A stretch of 39,947 nt of DNA from Granulicella sp. (lineage in GTDB: Bacteria; Acidobacteriota; Terriglobia; Terriglobales; Acidobacteriaceae), in contig DAHXNO010000017.1 in the NCBI GenBank assembly GCA_027365345.1, positions 1 through 39,947 of the forward strand. The letters run 5' to 3'. The notes beneath the pieces are model-generated. The model was not told the DNA's origin. It made no database searches and saw only the letters and a list, made by a program, of their open reading frames with translations. Within the stretch, counting starts at the first letter, position 1, and each line of letters begins with the position of its first letter. This document shows positions 1-8,651 of this stretch, piece after piece. The translations under genes were made by a program, and so were the position numbers.

Positions 1-1086
1 TCCCATGCGGGGGTGGTGATCTCCGCGAGCCACAATCCGTGGAGAGACAACGGGATCAAGGTCTTTGGCGGTGACGGCTACAAACTGCCCGACGAGGTGG
101 AGGCCGGCATTGAGAGAGAGATTGACCAGGTGCTGAGCGAAGAGCCGATGATTCCGGAAGACCCCCGATTTCCCGAGGTGAACGACAGCTATCGAGTGGA
201 GTATATCCGCTTTCTGCTGGATGCGGTTCCCGGCCTGTCGCTGGATAGCCGACATATCGTGCTGGACTGCGCCAACGGAGCGGCGGGTTCAGTAGCGCCG
301 GAGCTCTTTGAGCGCTTGCAGGGCACGGTGGAGATTACCCACGCATCCCCGGATGGCCGTAACATCAACGAGCAGTGCGGCGCGCTGCATCCAGAGGTGA
401 TTGCGGCCCAGGTGAAGGCCTCCGGCGCGATGCTGGGGATTACCTTTGACGGGGATGCGGACCGCGCTCTGTTTGCCGACGAGAACGGCAACGTGGTGAA
501 CGGGGACGCCGTGATGCTGGCGTGTGCGCGCGATCTGCAGGCGCGGGGTGAACTGGCGAACAACGTGGTGGTGGCCACGACGATGTCTAACATGGGGCTG
601 GAGGCGGCCTTTGCGCGCTCGGGGATCCGCATGCTGCGCGCCCCCGTGGGCGATAAATACGTGTTGGAAGAGATGCGCAACTCGGGGGCGTCGCTGGGCG
701 GAGAGCAGTCTGGCCACATACTGTTTCCGGATCGCGCGACCACCGGCGACGGGCTGCTGACCGCGCTTCTGGTACTGGATCTGGTTCATCGCAGCGGGGA
801 GACGCTTGGCCAACTGATCGCGGATCTGAAGAACTACCCGCAGGTAATCCTCAACGTGAAGGTGCGGGAAAAGCGGCCTTTGGAGACGATTCCCGCAGTG
901 GTGGCGACGATTGAGGCAGCAGAGCAGGAGCTTAAGGACACAGGCCGGATTGTGATTCGCTACTCTGGAACGGAGGCGCTGGCGAGGGTGATGATCGAGG
1001 CCGCCAACGCTGAGGCCATGCACCGCCACGCGAACGCCATTGCCGATGCCATCCGCTGCGAGCTTGGGGTCCAGGGACACCCATGA
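1..1086 (+). CDS. glmM: Phosphoglucosamine mutase, 5'-truncated by the window edge
   Basis: Converts glucosamine-6-phosphate to glucosamine-1-phosphate in the cytoplasm, on the way to UDP-GlcNAc for peptidoglycan and LPS. The reading frame is open from base 1 (S-H-A-G-V-V-I-S-A-S-H-N-P), so the GTG at 13 is an internal valine codon and not the start; roughly the first 95 residues of a usual ~450-residue protein are missing. The active-site phosphoserine loop SASHNP lies at about 22-39, the metal loop DGDADR at 448-465, the sugar-binding loop GEQSGH near 700-720, and the phosphate-binding RYSGTE near 958-975. These four motifs in this order define the phosphohexomutase family; GEQSGH and the C-terminal sequence favour GlmM over phosphomannomutase. 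The stop is TGA at 1084-1086. Confidence 0.95.
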   Translation, partial: SHAGVVISASHNPWRDNGIKVFGGDGYKLPDEVEAGIEREIDQVLSEEPMIPEDPRFPEVNDSYRVEYIRFLLDAVPGLSLDSRHIVLDCANGAAGSVAPELFERLQGTVEITHASPDGRNINEQCGALHPEVIAAQVKASGAMLGITFDGDADRALFADENGNVVNGDAVMLACARDLQARGELANNVVVATTMSNMGLEAAFARSGIRMLRAPVGDKYVLEEMRNSGASLGGEQSGHILFPDRATTGDGLLTALLVLDLVHRSGETLGQLIADLKNYPQVILNVKVREKRPLETIPAVVATIEAAEQELKDTGRIVIRYSGTEALARVMIEAANAEAMHRHANAIADAIRCELGVQGHP

Positions 1087-1531
1087 GGCAGGTTGTTGCT
1101 CTGATAGAGGCAAGCGAGCTTTGGTAGTTGTCCTTGGAACGTCTGCATGCGCCTACGCTTGATGGGCTGATGGAACATCCAAGCCCGGAGGATGGGCGAG
1201 ACGAGGCCCAAGAAATGACCTTGAACGAAGGCCGTACGGGGCCGGAGATCCTGGGGCCCTGTACGACTGGTGTTCGAGTTTTCCCCCGCTGGTGGCGGCG
1301 CGTAAGCCGTCAGGCTTAGCGTAACTTTCGCTAAAAGCCTCGCGCGCGGACTAGTTGGAAGGGACGTGAAGAGGCAGGGCGCAGATCTTGCAGGATGCCT
1401 TGAGGCAAGGACGTTTCGGCACGCAGATGTTCGCAAGGAGGATGGCGAGATCCATCGTTCTTGCGGCTGTTCCAGCGTGCTGGAGAGACGGCGTGCAGGT
1501 GGCAGCCGCGGTGAGCGGCGCGCGCCGTGCT
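1087..1531. other. Hairpin-rich non-coding stretch; candidate structured RNA
   Basis: No convincing protein is encoded in these 445 bases on either strand. Several strong stem-loops stand out. An 11-bp stem pairs 1233-1243 with 1255-1265 (one G-U pair). A bulged stem pairs AGGCTTAGCG at 1312-1321 with 1329-1340. A three-tier stem-loop spans 1419-1480: GCACGC with GCGTGC, inside it CGCAAG (1432-1437) with CTTGCG (1460-1465), and inside that GATGG (1441-1445) with CCATC (1452-1456). A 5-bp hairpin CCTTG-AGG-CAAGG sits just before it. I looked for RNase P, tmRNA, SRP and 6S landmarks and could not establish any of them. Strand and ends are not determined. It could also be the 3' region of glmM plus terminators. 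Confidence 0.35.
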
Positions 1532-2425
1532 TCATCTGGGTGAGGCCGGCTTAGCTGATGTTGGTTTGCTCGCTGGAACGGTTGTGACAGGCTTTGGGTT
1601 CCAGAAATCGGCGTCGTCCTTGGTCCAACTCTCCGGCAGGCGGCTCATGCTTGGCGCAAAGACGTAGAGGTTGGACTCGACGCTGTTGTAGTCTGTGCTG
1701 CGAACCTCCAGCATATGCTTGTGCAGTTCTTCACCCATGTTTTTGAGGTATTGCGGCACCAGCGATTGGTGCTTGTCAATAGCGTCCAGCGATTTGACGG
1801 GAATGATGATCAAGATGGAATTGTCCTTCGCATTGCCGAAGATCTGCTGGTAGACAGAATAGTGAAAATTTGGGTCGGTCTGAACCCAGGCATCACCGAC
1901 CTTTCTGAGAACGCTGGAAACCTCCGCATCATGCCCGAGCTTCGCGTGAATATGGATCAGTTCCATGAAGCGCATGCTGCCGAGGCTCTCCGGCGACGGA
2001 TTGCTGAGATCTGGACGCAGCCGCCAGATCGAGGTGTCGGTTCCCAACAGCGTCGCGTTATGTTCCGTTTCGAGGTGGTCCAGCTTGTCTCCGATGACGG
2101 TGGCGTCATTGTCGTGGACATCCGCCATCTCCTGGAGAGAGGAGTAGCCTGACAGGAACATAGATTGCGCCGACCCGGAGATCTCATCCATTCCAAGGTA
2201 GTATTGCTTGGCCTGAGCTGCGTTCATGGCCACTGCATAATCTGCCTCCAGCCGGGCATGCAGGGCCTCCTGGCCTGGCTGTATCGTCTCTTGAACCGTT
2301 ACCAGGATCGGCGCAGGACCAAACGGCGCCGACTGTTGTTTCTGGGCGCGCGCTGCAATCGCCGTCAGGCTGGTTGCGGCTACGCCTATCCATACAAGGC
2401 ACTTCCGAAGTCGGAGCTGGATCAT
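1532..2425 (-). CDS. Secreted protein of unknown function
   Basis: A 297-residue protein with a Sec-type signal peptide (basic start RLRKC, hydrophobic stretch to about residue 23, then A-R-A-Q as a likely signal peptidase I site), so it is probably periplasmic. The mature part is mixed alpha/beta with a short hydrophobic strand ILIIIPVKSLDAID near residue 205, and a low-complexity Pro/Thr/Ser/Lys tail over the last 20 residues. I recognise no catalytic motif; the layout recalls ligand-binding or dimeric alpha-beta barrel proteins, but that is only an impression. Purine-rich AGGAG/GAGGA sits upstream of the ATG. It follows the efflux operon on the same strand after 163 bases and may or may not be transcribed with it. 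Confidence 0.75.
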   Translation of the reverse strand: MIQLRLRKCLVWIGVAATSLTAIAARAQKQQSAPFGPAPILVTVQETIQPGQEALHARLEADYAVAMNAAQAKQYYLGMDEISGSAQSMFLSGYSSLQEMADVHDNDATVIGDKLDHLETEHNATLLGTDTSIWRLRPDLSNPSPESLGSMRFMELIHIHAKLGHDAEVSSVLRKVGDAWVQTDPNFHYSVYQQIFGNAKDNSILIIIPVKSLDAIDKHQSLVPQYLKNMGEELHKHMLEVRSTDYNSVESNLYVFAPSMSRLPESWTKDDADFWNPKPVTTVPASKPTSAKPASPR

Positions 2426-2588
2426 ATTCCTCGCTTCTCCTAGTGAACGAAATCAGGACCAAGGATATTGTACGCGGCGACGCAAAAATAGACCATGAGG
2501 TTTACGCCAGATGGAGAGAGATGCAAAGCCGAGAGGCCCGGGAGATATGCGATGTAGGGACGGAATCCTGGCTGGCATGGAGGTGGGA

Positions 2589-4058
2589 CTACCAGCCTCC
2601 TCCCAGTGCATTGTAGAGCTGCACCAGGGAGAGAGCCTCTTGCTGCTCGGCGGTTTCCAGCGTCAACTGTGCGTTGTAGAGGTTGGTGTCAGTGGTCAAC
2701 ACCTCCAGGTAGCTGGTGTCGCCAGCCTTGTAGCGGAGACGAGCCAGACGTAACGCGTCGGCTGCGGCTGCGGTCTGCTTCTGTTCCAGTTCGCGATACT
2801 CCCGGCTCTTGTGATAGGCCACCAGAGCGTTTGAGACATCGCGCAATGCCCCGGCAATGGTCTTTTGGTAGGTATCGAGAAGCTCCTTGTGCGTGGAGAG
2901 AGCGAGGTGGTAGTTGTTGCGAATCTTGCCTGCGTCGAAGATGGGCTCGGTGAGACCGCCTGTTGCGTAGTAAAAACCGTTGGCGGGGTTCAGAAGCTCG
3001 TCAAACTGGCTGCTACCCATGCCGCCCTCCGCGGTGATGGCTAACTGCGGGAAGTATGCGGCACGAGCAACGCCGATGTTGGCGTTGGCTTGGATGAGAA
3101 GCTCTTCTGCCCGGCGGATATCCGGTCTGCGCTCGAGAAGATCAGAGGGGAGACCGACGGGAATATTGACCGGGTGTGGGGCGTCGGCTACGGGAGCGCC
3201 ACGGAGGATGGGTCCGGGAGCCTCACCCAGCAGCAGGCGAAGGTTATTTTCCTGGCTCGCGATCTGGCTTTGGAGGTTGGGGATCTGCGCCTGGGCTGTG
3301 TCGTAGAGTTCTTCGGCCTGGCGCACATCCGCCAGAGAGTCCGCCCCGCCCTGCTCTAACGTTTGGGTTAGATGGAGGGATTGCAGGCGCGCCTGAAGGG
3401 TCTTCTGGGTGAGCTCAAGTTCGGCGTCGAGGGTGCGCAACTGATAGTAGCCTGTTGCGACGTCTTCAATCAGGGTGCTGTAGGTGGTCTGGCGAGCCCA
3501 CTCGGTGGCGCGCAGAAAGGCGCGCTGGGCCTCAGTCTGGCGACGGTAGTAGCCCCAGAAGTCCATATTCCAGGCAGCAGATCCGGTAAGTCCTCCGAAG
3601 AAGTAGTTGCTGGAACTGTTGGAGCTACCGAGCAGGCCACCGGGCAAACCTAAGGCGACGTAGGATGCGCCAACGTCGAAGCTGGGATACTCAGCGGACT
3701 TGGTGATGCCGAGCTGGGCTTGCTCTTCCAGCACGCGATCAGCAGCGATCTTGACGTCGTAGTTGTTCTTGAGGGCCTGGCGAATGAGTTGTTGCAGGAC
3801 TGGGTCGGTAAAGACATTATTCCAGCTTTGCGCGCCAAGGGGAGTGGGGCTGGATTTGGCGGCAGCGCCTGTGGAAGAGGCGATCTCCGGAGCCATGGCT
3901 CCGCGATAGCTGGTGGGCAGGTTGACGACTGGGCGCTTGTAGTTGGGACCAGCCTTGCAGCCGGCGAGACAGAGGGTGAGCCCTGCGGCGAGGAGGGCGC
4001 CGATGAGGCGACCGGTAATGGGTTTGGATAAAGACAGAGCGCTCCCTGGGCGATTCAT
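2589..4058 (-). CDS. RND efflux outer-membrane channel lipoprotein (OprM/NodT family)
   Basis: The TolC-like exit duct of a tripartite drug/solvent efflux pump: a trimer spanning the outer membrane and periplasm that docks on the adaptor and inner-membrane pump encoded just upstream. The 489-residue product has a lipoprotein signal (L-T-L-C-L-A-G-C, Cys34 as the acylated residue), the typical start of the mature protein (C-K-A-G-P-N-Y-K-R-P), and the two tandem outer-membrane-efflux repeats of alternating beta and long coiled helices, with the family phrase LPSDLLERRPDIRRAEELL in the middle. Length is normal for OprM. An AGGAGG ribosome site lies upstream of the ATG at 4058. The start overlaps the stop of the pump gene by 4 bases (ATGA), so the two are probably translationally coupled. 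Confidence 0.93.
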   Translation of the reverse strand: MNRPGSALSLSKPITGRLIGALLAAGLTLCLAGCKAGPNYKRPVVNLPTSYRGAMAPEIASSTGAAAKSSPTPLGAQSWNNVFTDPVLQQLIRQALKNNYDVKIAADRVLEEQAQLGITKSAEYPSFDVGASYVALGLPGGLLGSSNSSSNYFFGGLTGSAAWNMDFWGYYRRQTEAQRAFLRATEWARQTTYSTLIEDVATGYYQLRTLDAELELTQKTLQARLQSLHLTQTLEQGGADSLADVRQAEELYDTAQAQIPNLQSQIASQENNLRLLLGEAPGPILRGAPVADAPHPVNIPVGLPSDLLERRPDIRRAEELLIQANANIGVARAAYFPQLAITAEGGMGSSQFDELLNPANGFYYATGGLTEPIFDAGKIRNNYHLALSTHKELLDTYQKTIAGALRDVSNALVAYHKSREYRELEQKQTAAAADALRLARLRYKAGDTSYLEVLTTDTNLYNAQLTLETAEQQEALSLVQLYNALGGGW

Positions 4059-7000
4059 GCGTTGCCTCCTGCGGGGCGGTCTGGGCCATCGCCCGGTCTG
4101 GATTCAAAGTGCTGCGATCCGTCTGGATGCTGCGCGGGGAGTGCTAGCTCTTCGAGCGTCCGGTTGTGGGCGGGGTGTCCCTTTAGCTCCAGAGAGCCAC
4201 TGTGTTCCTTACCGAACCTGCCGGCGAAACGTTCAGCGATGGTAAAGGTGACCGGGATGAGGAAGATGGCGAGCAAGGTTGCCGCTAGCATGCCGCCGAT
4301 GACCACCGTACCGAGAATGCGTCGGGAGACGCCGCCGGCTCCGCTGGAGAACCAGAGCGGAACGCAGCCCAGGATGAAGGCGAAGGCCGTCATGAGGATG
4401 GGGCGAAAGCGCAGCTGGGCTCCGTTCATGGCTGCTTCAAAGAGGGTCTCACCCTTTTCGTACTCGTCTTTGGCGAACTCCACGATGAGGATGGCGTTCT
4501 TGGCGGCAAGGCCGATCAGCATGACGAGGCCGATCTGGGAGAAGACATCATTTTCCAGATGGCGCAGGGTGAGCGCGAGATAGGCTCCCAGAATGGCGAT
4601 GGGGGTGCTGAGAAGCACGCCGAAGGGAAGCGACCAGCTCTCATACTGTGCCGCGAGGATGAGGAAGCAGAGCAGAACGGAGAGCGCAAAGACGACCCAC
4701 GCGGGCACACTCTGCTGCGCCTTTTTCTGTTGAAAGCTGAGGCCGGAGTAGTCCATCCCGATGCCAGGGGGCATGGTCTGGCGGAATACGCTCTCAAGCG
4801 CGTCCATCACCTGGCCGGAGCTGTAGCCGGGCCGGGCGACGATTGTGACGTCAGCGGCCTGAAACTCATTGAAGCGAGTGATGAACTCTGGCCCGGTGAT
4901 GCGGCGGACGCTTACCAGAGAGGAGAGCGGCACCTGATTGCCATTGGCCGCGGTTACGTAGAACCGGCTGATGTCTCCAATGTTGGTGCGCGAAGTTCCC
5001 TCGGCCTCAATATAGGTTTGCCACTCGCGACCGAAGCGGTTGAAGTAGTTCACCAGCGTGCCGCCCATGAAGGCCTGCATGGTGGTGTAGACATCACTGA
5101 GGCTTACCTGGTCCTGGGCAACCTTCTCGCGGTCTACATCGACATAGAGTTGAGGAACCGCTGGGAAGTAGCTGGGAATTGCGACGGCGATCTCCGGCCG
5201 TTTGCTGATGGCGCCAAGATACTTGAAGAGATTGGCGGTGAGGAAGCTGGGGTCGTTGCCGCCGGAGCGGTCTTCCAAGACCATGCTGACGCCGCCGGAG
5301 GTGCCCAGGCCGGCGATGGCCGGTGGCGTAAAGGAGAAAGCGATACCCTCCTTGGTTCCTAACAGCGCTCTGGCGAGGTTGGCTTGCAGGGCATCAAATT
5401 GTTCGTCCGGCGCCTTGCGCTGATTCCAATCCTTGAAGGTGACGAAGAAGAAGCCGCTATAGGTGGTCTGAACCTGGGATAAGAGGCTGAAACCGACCAC
5501 ATCCACAACGCTTTGGACCCCTGGCACGGTGTGGAGCGCCTGATCGATCTGCCGAGCGGATTGGGTGGTGCGTTGCAGACTGGCTCCGGGCGGAAGTTGC
5601 AGGTTTACGAAGGCGTAACCCTGATCCTCTGTGGGGAGGAAGCCGCGGGGAATCCGGGCGCCGAGCAGCAGCACAAAGACGCTGACAACGGCGATGATGA
5701 GCACGCCCAGCCAGGACTTGTGGACCAGCCATCCAGAGGTGGTGACGTACCTTTCCGTGGTGCGGCGGAAGACGCGGTTGAACCAACGAAAAAATCCAGC
5801 CAGAATGCTCCTGGATTCATTGCGTGGTTTGAGCAGCAGGGCGCAGAGGGCGGGGCTGAGGGTGAGAGCGTTGAAGGCGGAGAAGAGGACAGAGATGGCG
5901 ATGGTGACTGCGAATTGCTGATAGAGGCGGCCAGTGATGCCGGGAATAAATGCGGTGGGAACAAACACGGCGGTGAGGATGAGAGCGATGGCGATGACCG
6001 GGCTGGCGACCTGCTCCATGGCGGCGTAGGAGGCGGCCAGCGGGGTCATGCCCTCCTCGATATGATGTTCCACCGACTCAACCACCACGATGGCGTCGTC
6101 CACCACCAACCCGATGGCCAGGACAAGGCCGAAGAGCGAGAGGGTGTTGATGGAGAAGCCCAGCAGCGGGAAGACCATGAAGGTTCCGATGAGGGAGACG
6201 GGAACGGCGAGCAGAGGAATGAGGGTGGCCCGCCAGCCCTGGAGGAAGATGTACACCACGAGTATGACCAGCGCTAAGGCGAGCAGCAGCGTGATGAGGA
6301 TCTCATGCATGCCGGCGGTGACCGCCTTGGTGGTATCCAGCGGCACGGCGGAGGCGATGTCTGAAGGGAAGCTGGAAGAGAGCCTGGCCAGTTCCAAACG
6401 GACGTTTTTCGCGGTCTGAACAGCGTTGGTTCCAGGGAGTTGATAGACGGCCATGATAGCGGCTGGCTTGCCGTTGAACATGCCGTTCAGATTGTAGACC
6501 TGGTCGCCCAGTTCAATGCGCGCCACATCGCGCAGGTGCAAGACAGAGCCATCGGGGTTGCTACGCAGGATGATGTCGCCAAATTGCGCGGCGTTGAGCA
6601 ATCGTCCCTGGGTGCGCACGGTATAGGTGAACTGCTGGCCGTTGGGGACCGGTTCGCCGCCGATCTGGCCGGCTGGGTTGACGGTGTTCTGCGTCAACAG
6701 GGCAGCTTCAATCTGGGGAATGGTGACGCCGAGCCGAGCGAGCGTATCTGGCTTGACCCAGATACGCATGGCGTATTGACCGGCGCCAAATACCTGAATG
6801 CGCGAGACCCCTTTAACACGCGTAAGATCATCCACCAGGTGGATGTAGGCATAGTTGGCCAGGAAGATGCCGTTATAGGTTGAGTGTGGAGAGGTAAGCG
6901 CCAACAGCATCAGCGGAGACGACAGAGACTTTTGAACGGTGAGGCCGGCGGTGTTCACCTCTGCCGGGAGTTGGCTCTGCGCCTGGGAGACGCGGAGTTG

Positions 7001-7324
7001 GGAGAGGATCTGGTCCGTGTCCGGGTTGGTGTCAACGCCGAAGTCCACGATGAGCTGCGTTACGCCGCTGCTGGCATTAATGGACTGCATGTAGTTCATG
7101 TTGTCTACGCCGTTCATCTGCTGTTCGATGGGCGTGGCGACGGAGCTGGCCAGAGTCTCCGCATCGGCGCCGGGATAGGTGGCCTGGACCATGATCTCTG
7201 GCGGGACGATGTTTGGGTACTGCGCTGTGGGCAGGCTAAAGAGCGAGACGAGGCCGCCGATCACCATGAGAATGGCGATCACCATGGCCACAATGGGCCG
7301 GCGTATGAAGAATTTCGAGATCAT
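4055..7324 (-). CDS. RND multidrug efflux pump, inner membrane (HAE1/AcrB family)
   Basis: Proton-driven inner-membrane pump that exports hydrophobic drugs, detergents or solvents through the adaptor and channel of the same operon. The 1089-residue product starts MISKFFIRRPI with the first membrane helix, has the proton-relay pair D409-D410 in GLVVDDAIVVVE, two large periplasmic loops, and the second half with the conserved lysine in GLAAKNAILIVEF, all diagnostic for HAE1 pumps. It is about 40 residues longer than AcrB because of a hydrophilic, His/Pro-rich C-terminal tail after the last helix. Only 3 bases separate it from the adaptor gene, and its stop overlaps the channel gene. Substrates cannot be read from the sequence. 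Confidence 0.96.
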   Translation of the reverse strand: MISKFFIRRPIVAMVIAILMVIGGLVSLFSLPTAQYPNIVPPEIMVQATYPGADAETLASSVATPIEQQMNGVDNMNYMQSINASSGVTQLIVDFGVDTNPDTDQILSQLRVSQAQSQLPAEVNTAGLTVQKSLSSPLMLLALTSPHSTYNGIFLANYAYIHLVDDLTRVKGVSRIQVFGAGQYAMRIWVKPDTLARLGVTIPQIEAALLTQNTVNPAGQIGGEPVPNGQQFTYTVRTQGRLLNAAQFGDIILRSNPDGSVLHLRDVARIELGDQVYNLNGMFNGKPAAIMAVYQLPGTNAVQTAKNVRLELARLSSSFPSDIASAVPLDTTKAVTAGMHEILITLLLALALVILVVYIFLQGWRATLIPLLAVPVSLIGTFMVFPLLGFSINTLSLFGLVLAIGLVVDDAIVVVESVEHHIEEGMTPLAASYAAMEQVASPVIAIALILTAVFVPTAFIPGITGRLYQQFAVTIAISVLFSAFNALTLSPALCALLLKPRNESRSILAGFFRWFNRVFRRTTERYVTTSGWLVHKSWLGVLIIAVVSVFVLLLGARIPRGFLPTEDQGYAFVNLQLPPGASLQRTTQSARQIDQALHTVPGVQSVVDVVGFSLLSQVQTTYSGFFFVTFKDWNQRKAPDEQFDALQANLARALLGTKEGIAFSFTPPAIAGLGTSGGVSMVLEDRSGGNDPSFLTANLFKYLGAISKRPEIAVAIPSYFPAVPQLYVDVDREKVAQDQVSLSDVYTTMQAFMGGTLVNYFNRFGREWQTYIEAEGTSRTNIGDISRFYVTAANGNQVPLSSLVSVRRITGPEFITRFNEFQAADVTIVARPGYSSGQVMDALESVFRQTMPPGIGMDYSGLSFQQKKAQQSVPAWVVFALSVLLCFLILAAQYESWSLPFGVLLSTPIAILGAYLALTLRHLENDVFSQIGLVMLIGLAAKNAILIVEFAKDEYEKGETLFEAAMNGAQLRFRPILMTAFAFILGCVPLWFSSGAGGVSRRILGTVVIGGMLAATLLAIFLIPVTFTIAERFAGRFGKEHSGSLELKGHPAHNRTLEELALPAQHPDGSQHFESRPGDGPDRPAGGNA

Positions 7325-7327
7325 GGG

Positions 7328-8545
7328 TCAGTTTCCCTGCTGGTCTGCACTCTGGTCTGAGGCGCTGGAGGCGGGGCCGACAGCCGGTTGGGGCGCGGTA
7401 TCCGGTTGTGGAATTACCTTCATTCCGTCCCGCACCTTGTCATTGCCCTGTGTAATGATCTGTTCGCCTGCACGGAGACCGCTGGTGATGACGATATTGG
7501 GACCGATCTGAGGACCGAGTTGCACGGTGCGAAGGTGGGCGACGTGGTCTTCCCCGACGACAAAGAGTTGATGCATGCCCTGAAACTCAGAGATAGCGCG
7601 CTGGGGCGCCACCACTGCGTTTCTTAGCATGGTGGTTTGAGCAGAGACGCGCCCGAACTGGCCGGGGCGAAGAAGGTTTCCAGGGTTCTGAAAGGCGGCC
7701 GCGAGGCGAATGCTACCGGTTTGGGAGGTTATGGCGCGGTCCACAAAGATGATGTGGCCGATGTGCGGAAAGAGCTGGTTGTTGGCCAGCTCGAGATGGA
7801 TGGGAATGAGATTGCCGCTATCCAGCAGATCTTCTTTGCCGTGGGATGTGGCCTGGGCTGAGAGAGCGAGATACTCCTGCTCACTGATGTAGAAGTAGAC
7901 CTTGATGGGATTGACCTGCGAGACCGAGGTGAGGACGGAGTTGGCATTGACCAGATTTCCTACCTGGAGCATGGCCTGACCGGCAACGCCATCCACCAGG
8001 GAGCGAACCTTGGTGAATCCGAGATTGAGAGAGGCTGACTCTATGTTGGCCTGCGCACTGGCCACGGCGGCCCTATCCGCAGCCTCGGTTTGAACTTCAG
8101 TGTCCAGTTGACTTTGTGCAATGGCATGGGCGGCGGCGAGAGGGGTATCACGGCGTACGTTGATCTGAGCGAGCTTCAACTGTGCCTGGGCCTGCGCGAG
8201 TGATGCATTGGCCGCATCCAAAACGGCCTGGAAAGGGCGAGGGTCAATCTCAAAGAGCACCTGGCCCTTGTGAACCTCACTACCTTCACGGTAGTCCTGG
8301 CGGATGAGATAGCCCGAGACCTGGGGCTGAATCTGGGCATTCACATAACCGTCTGTGGTAGCCACCCAGTGCCCGATGACGGGGACGTTCTGTTGCGCGG
8401 CTGGAGTGACCATGACCGGCATCGGTCCATAGGCAAGCTGCATCCCCGGCGGAGGGCCAGCGCTCTTGCATCCGGCAAGGAGTCCTGTGGCCAGGAAAGT
8501 GGCGCTGAGGGCAAGAGATCTCCGGAAGGAAGGGGAGTGCGTCAT
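7328..8545 (-). CDS. RND efflux periplasmic adaptor (MexA/AcrA family), lipoprotein
   Basis: Membrane-fusion protein that bridges the RND pump and the outer-membrane channel. 405 residues with a lipobox (G-L-L-A-G-C, Cys26), so it is probably anchored to the outer face of the inner membrane. The order is beta-barrel strand, lipoyl half-motif (GSEVHKGQVLFEIDPRPFQAVLDAA), alpha-helical hairpin with AQAQLKLAQINVRRDTPL, second lipoyl half, then beta-barrel and membrane-proximal domain, as in MexA. The C-terminus is Pro/Ala/Ser/Gln rich. It is the first gene of the operon; the promoter must lie in the 106-base gap shared with the divergent TetR gene, which carries the palindrome at 8602-8621. An AGGAGG precedes the ATG at a rather long distance of about 11 bases. 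Confidence 0.95.
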   Translation of the reverse strand: MTHSPSFRRSLALSATFLATGLLAGCKSAGPPPGMQLAYGPMPVMVTPAAQQNVPVIGHWVATTDGYVNAQIQPQVSGYLIRQDYREGSEVHKGQVLFEIDPRPFQAVLDAANASLAQAQAQLKLAQINVRRDTPLAAAHAIAQSQLDTEVQTEAADRAAVASAQANIESASLNLGFTKVRSLVDGVAGQAMLQVGNLVNANSVLTSVSQVNPIKVYFYISEQEYLALSAQATSHGKEDLLDSGNLIPIHLELANNQLFPHIGHIIFVDRAITSQTGSIRLAAAFQNPGNLLRPGQFGRVSAQTTMLRNAVVAPQRAISEFQGMHQLFVVGEDHVAHLRTVQLGPQIGPNIVITSGLRAGEQIITQGNDKVRDGMKVIPQPDTAPQPAVGPASSASDQSADQQGN

Positions 8546-8601
8546 GGGATGAGGGCCTCCTGGAGGGGAAGATGGAGGGACGTCTTCGGGGAGATTCCAA
8601 A

Positions 8602-8621
8602 AATATACATGTACGTATATT
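8602..8621. promoter_or_regulatory. Palindromic operator candidate between RND operon and TetR gene
   Basis: AATATAC (8602-8608) and GTATATT (8615-8621) are perfect inverted arms around a 6-base centre ATGTAC. It is the only strong palindrome in the divergent gap and is far more AT-rich than its surroundings, as expected for an operator overlapping a promoter. TetR repressors of the AcrR type usually bind such sites next to their own gene and the efflux operon, so this is the likely binding site of the neighbouring regulator (inference). Confidence 0.6.
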
Positions 8622-8651
8622 ATGCTTGCAAGGTACGAGAGGATTCAAAAA

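Noticed and set aside
1212-1480. 6S RNA, suggested by short matches (CCTTGAAC, GATGTTCGCAAG)
   Set aside because: The two matches are in the wrong order relative to the known RNA and the pairing arms are too close together; kept only as unidentified structured RNA.
960-1535. A 191-codon minus-strand frame over the gap after glmM
   Set aside because: Overlaps the end of glmM, Arg/Pro/Ser-rich, no ribosome site; the DNA is better explained by hairpin structure.
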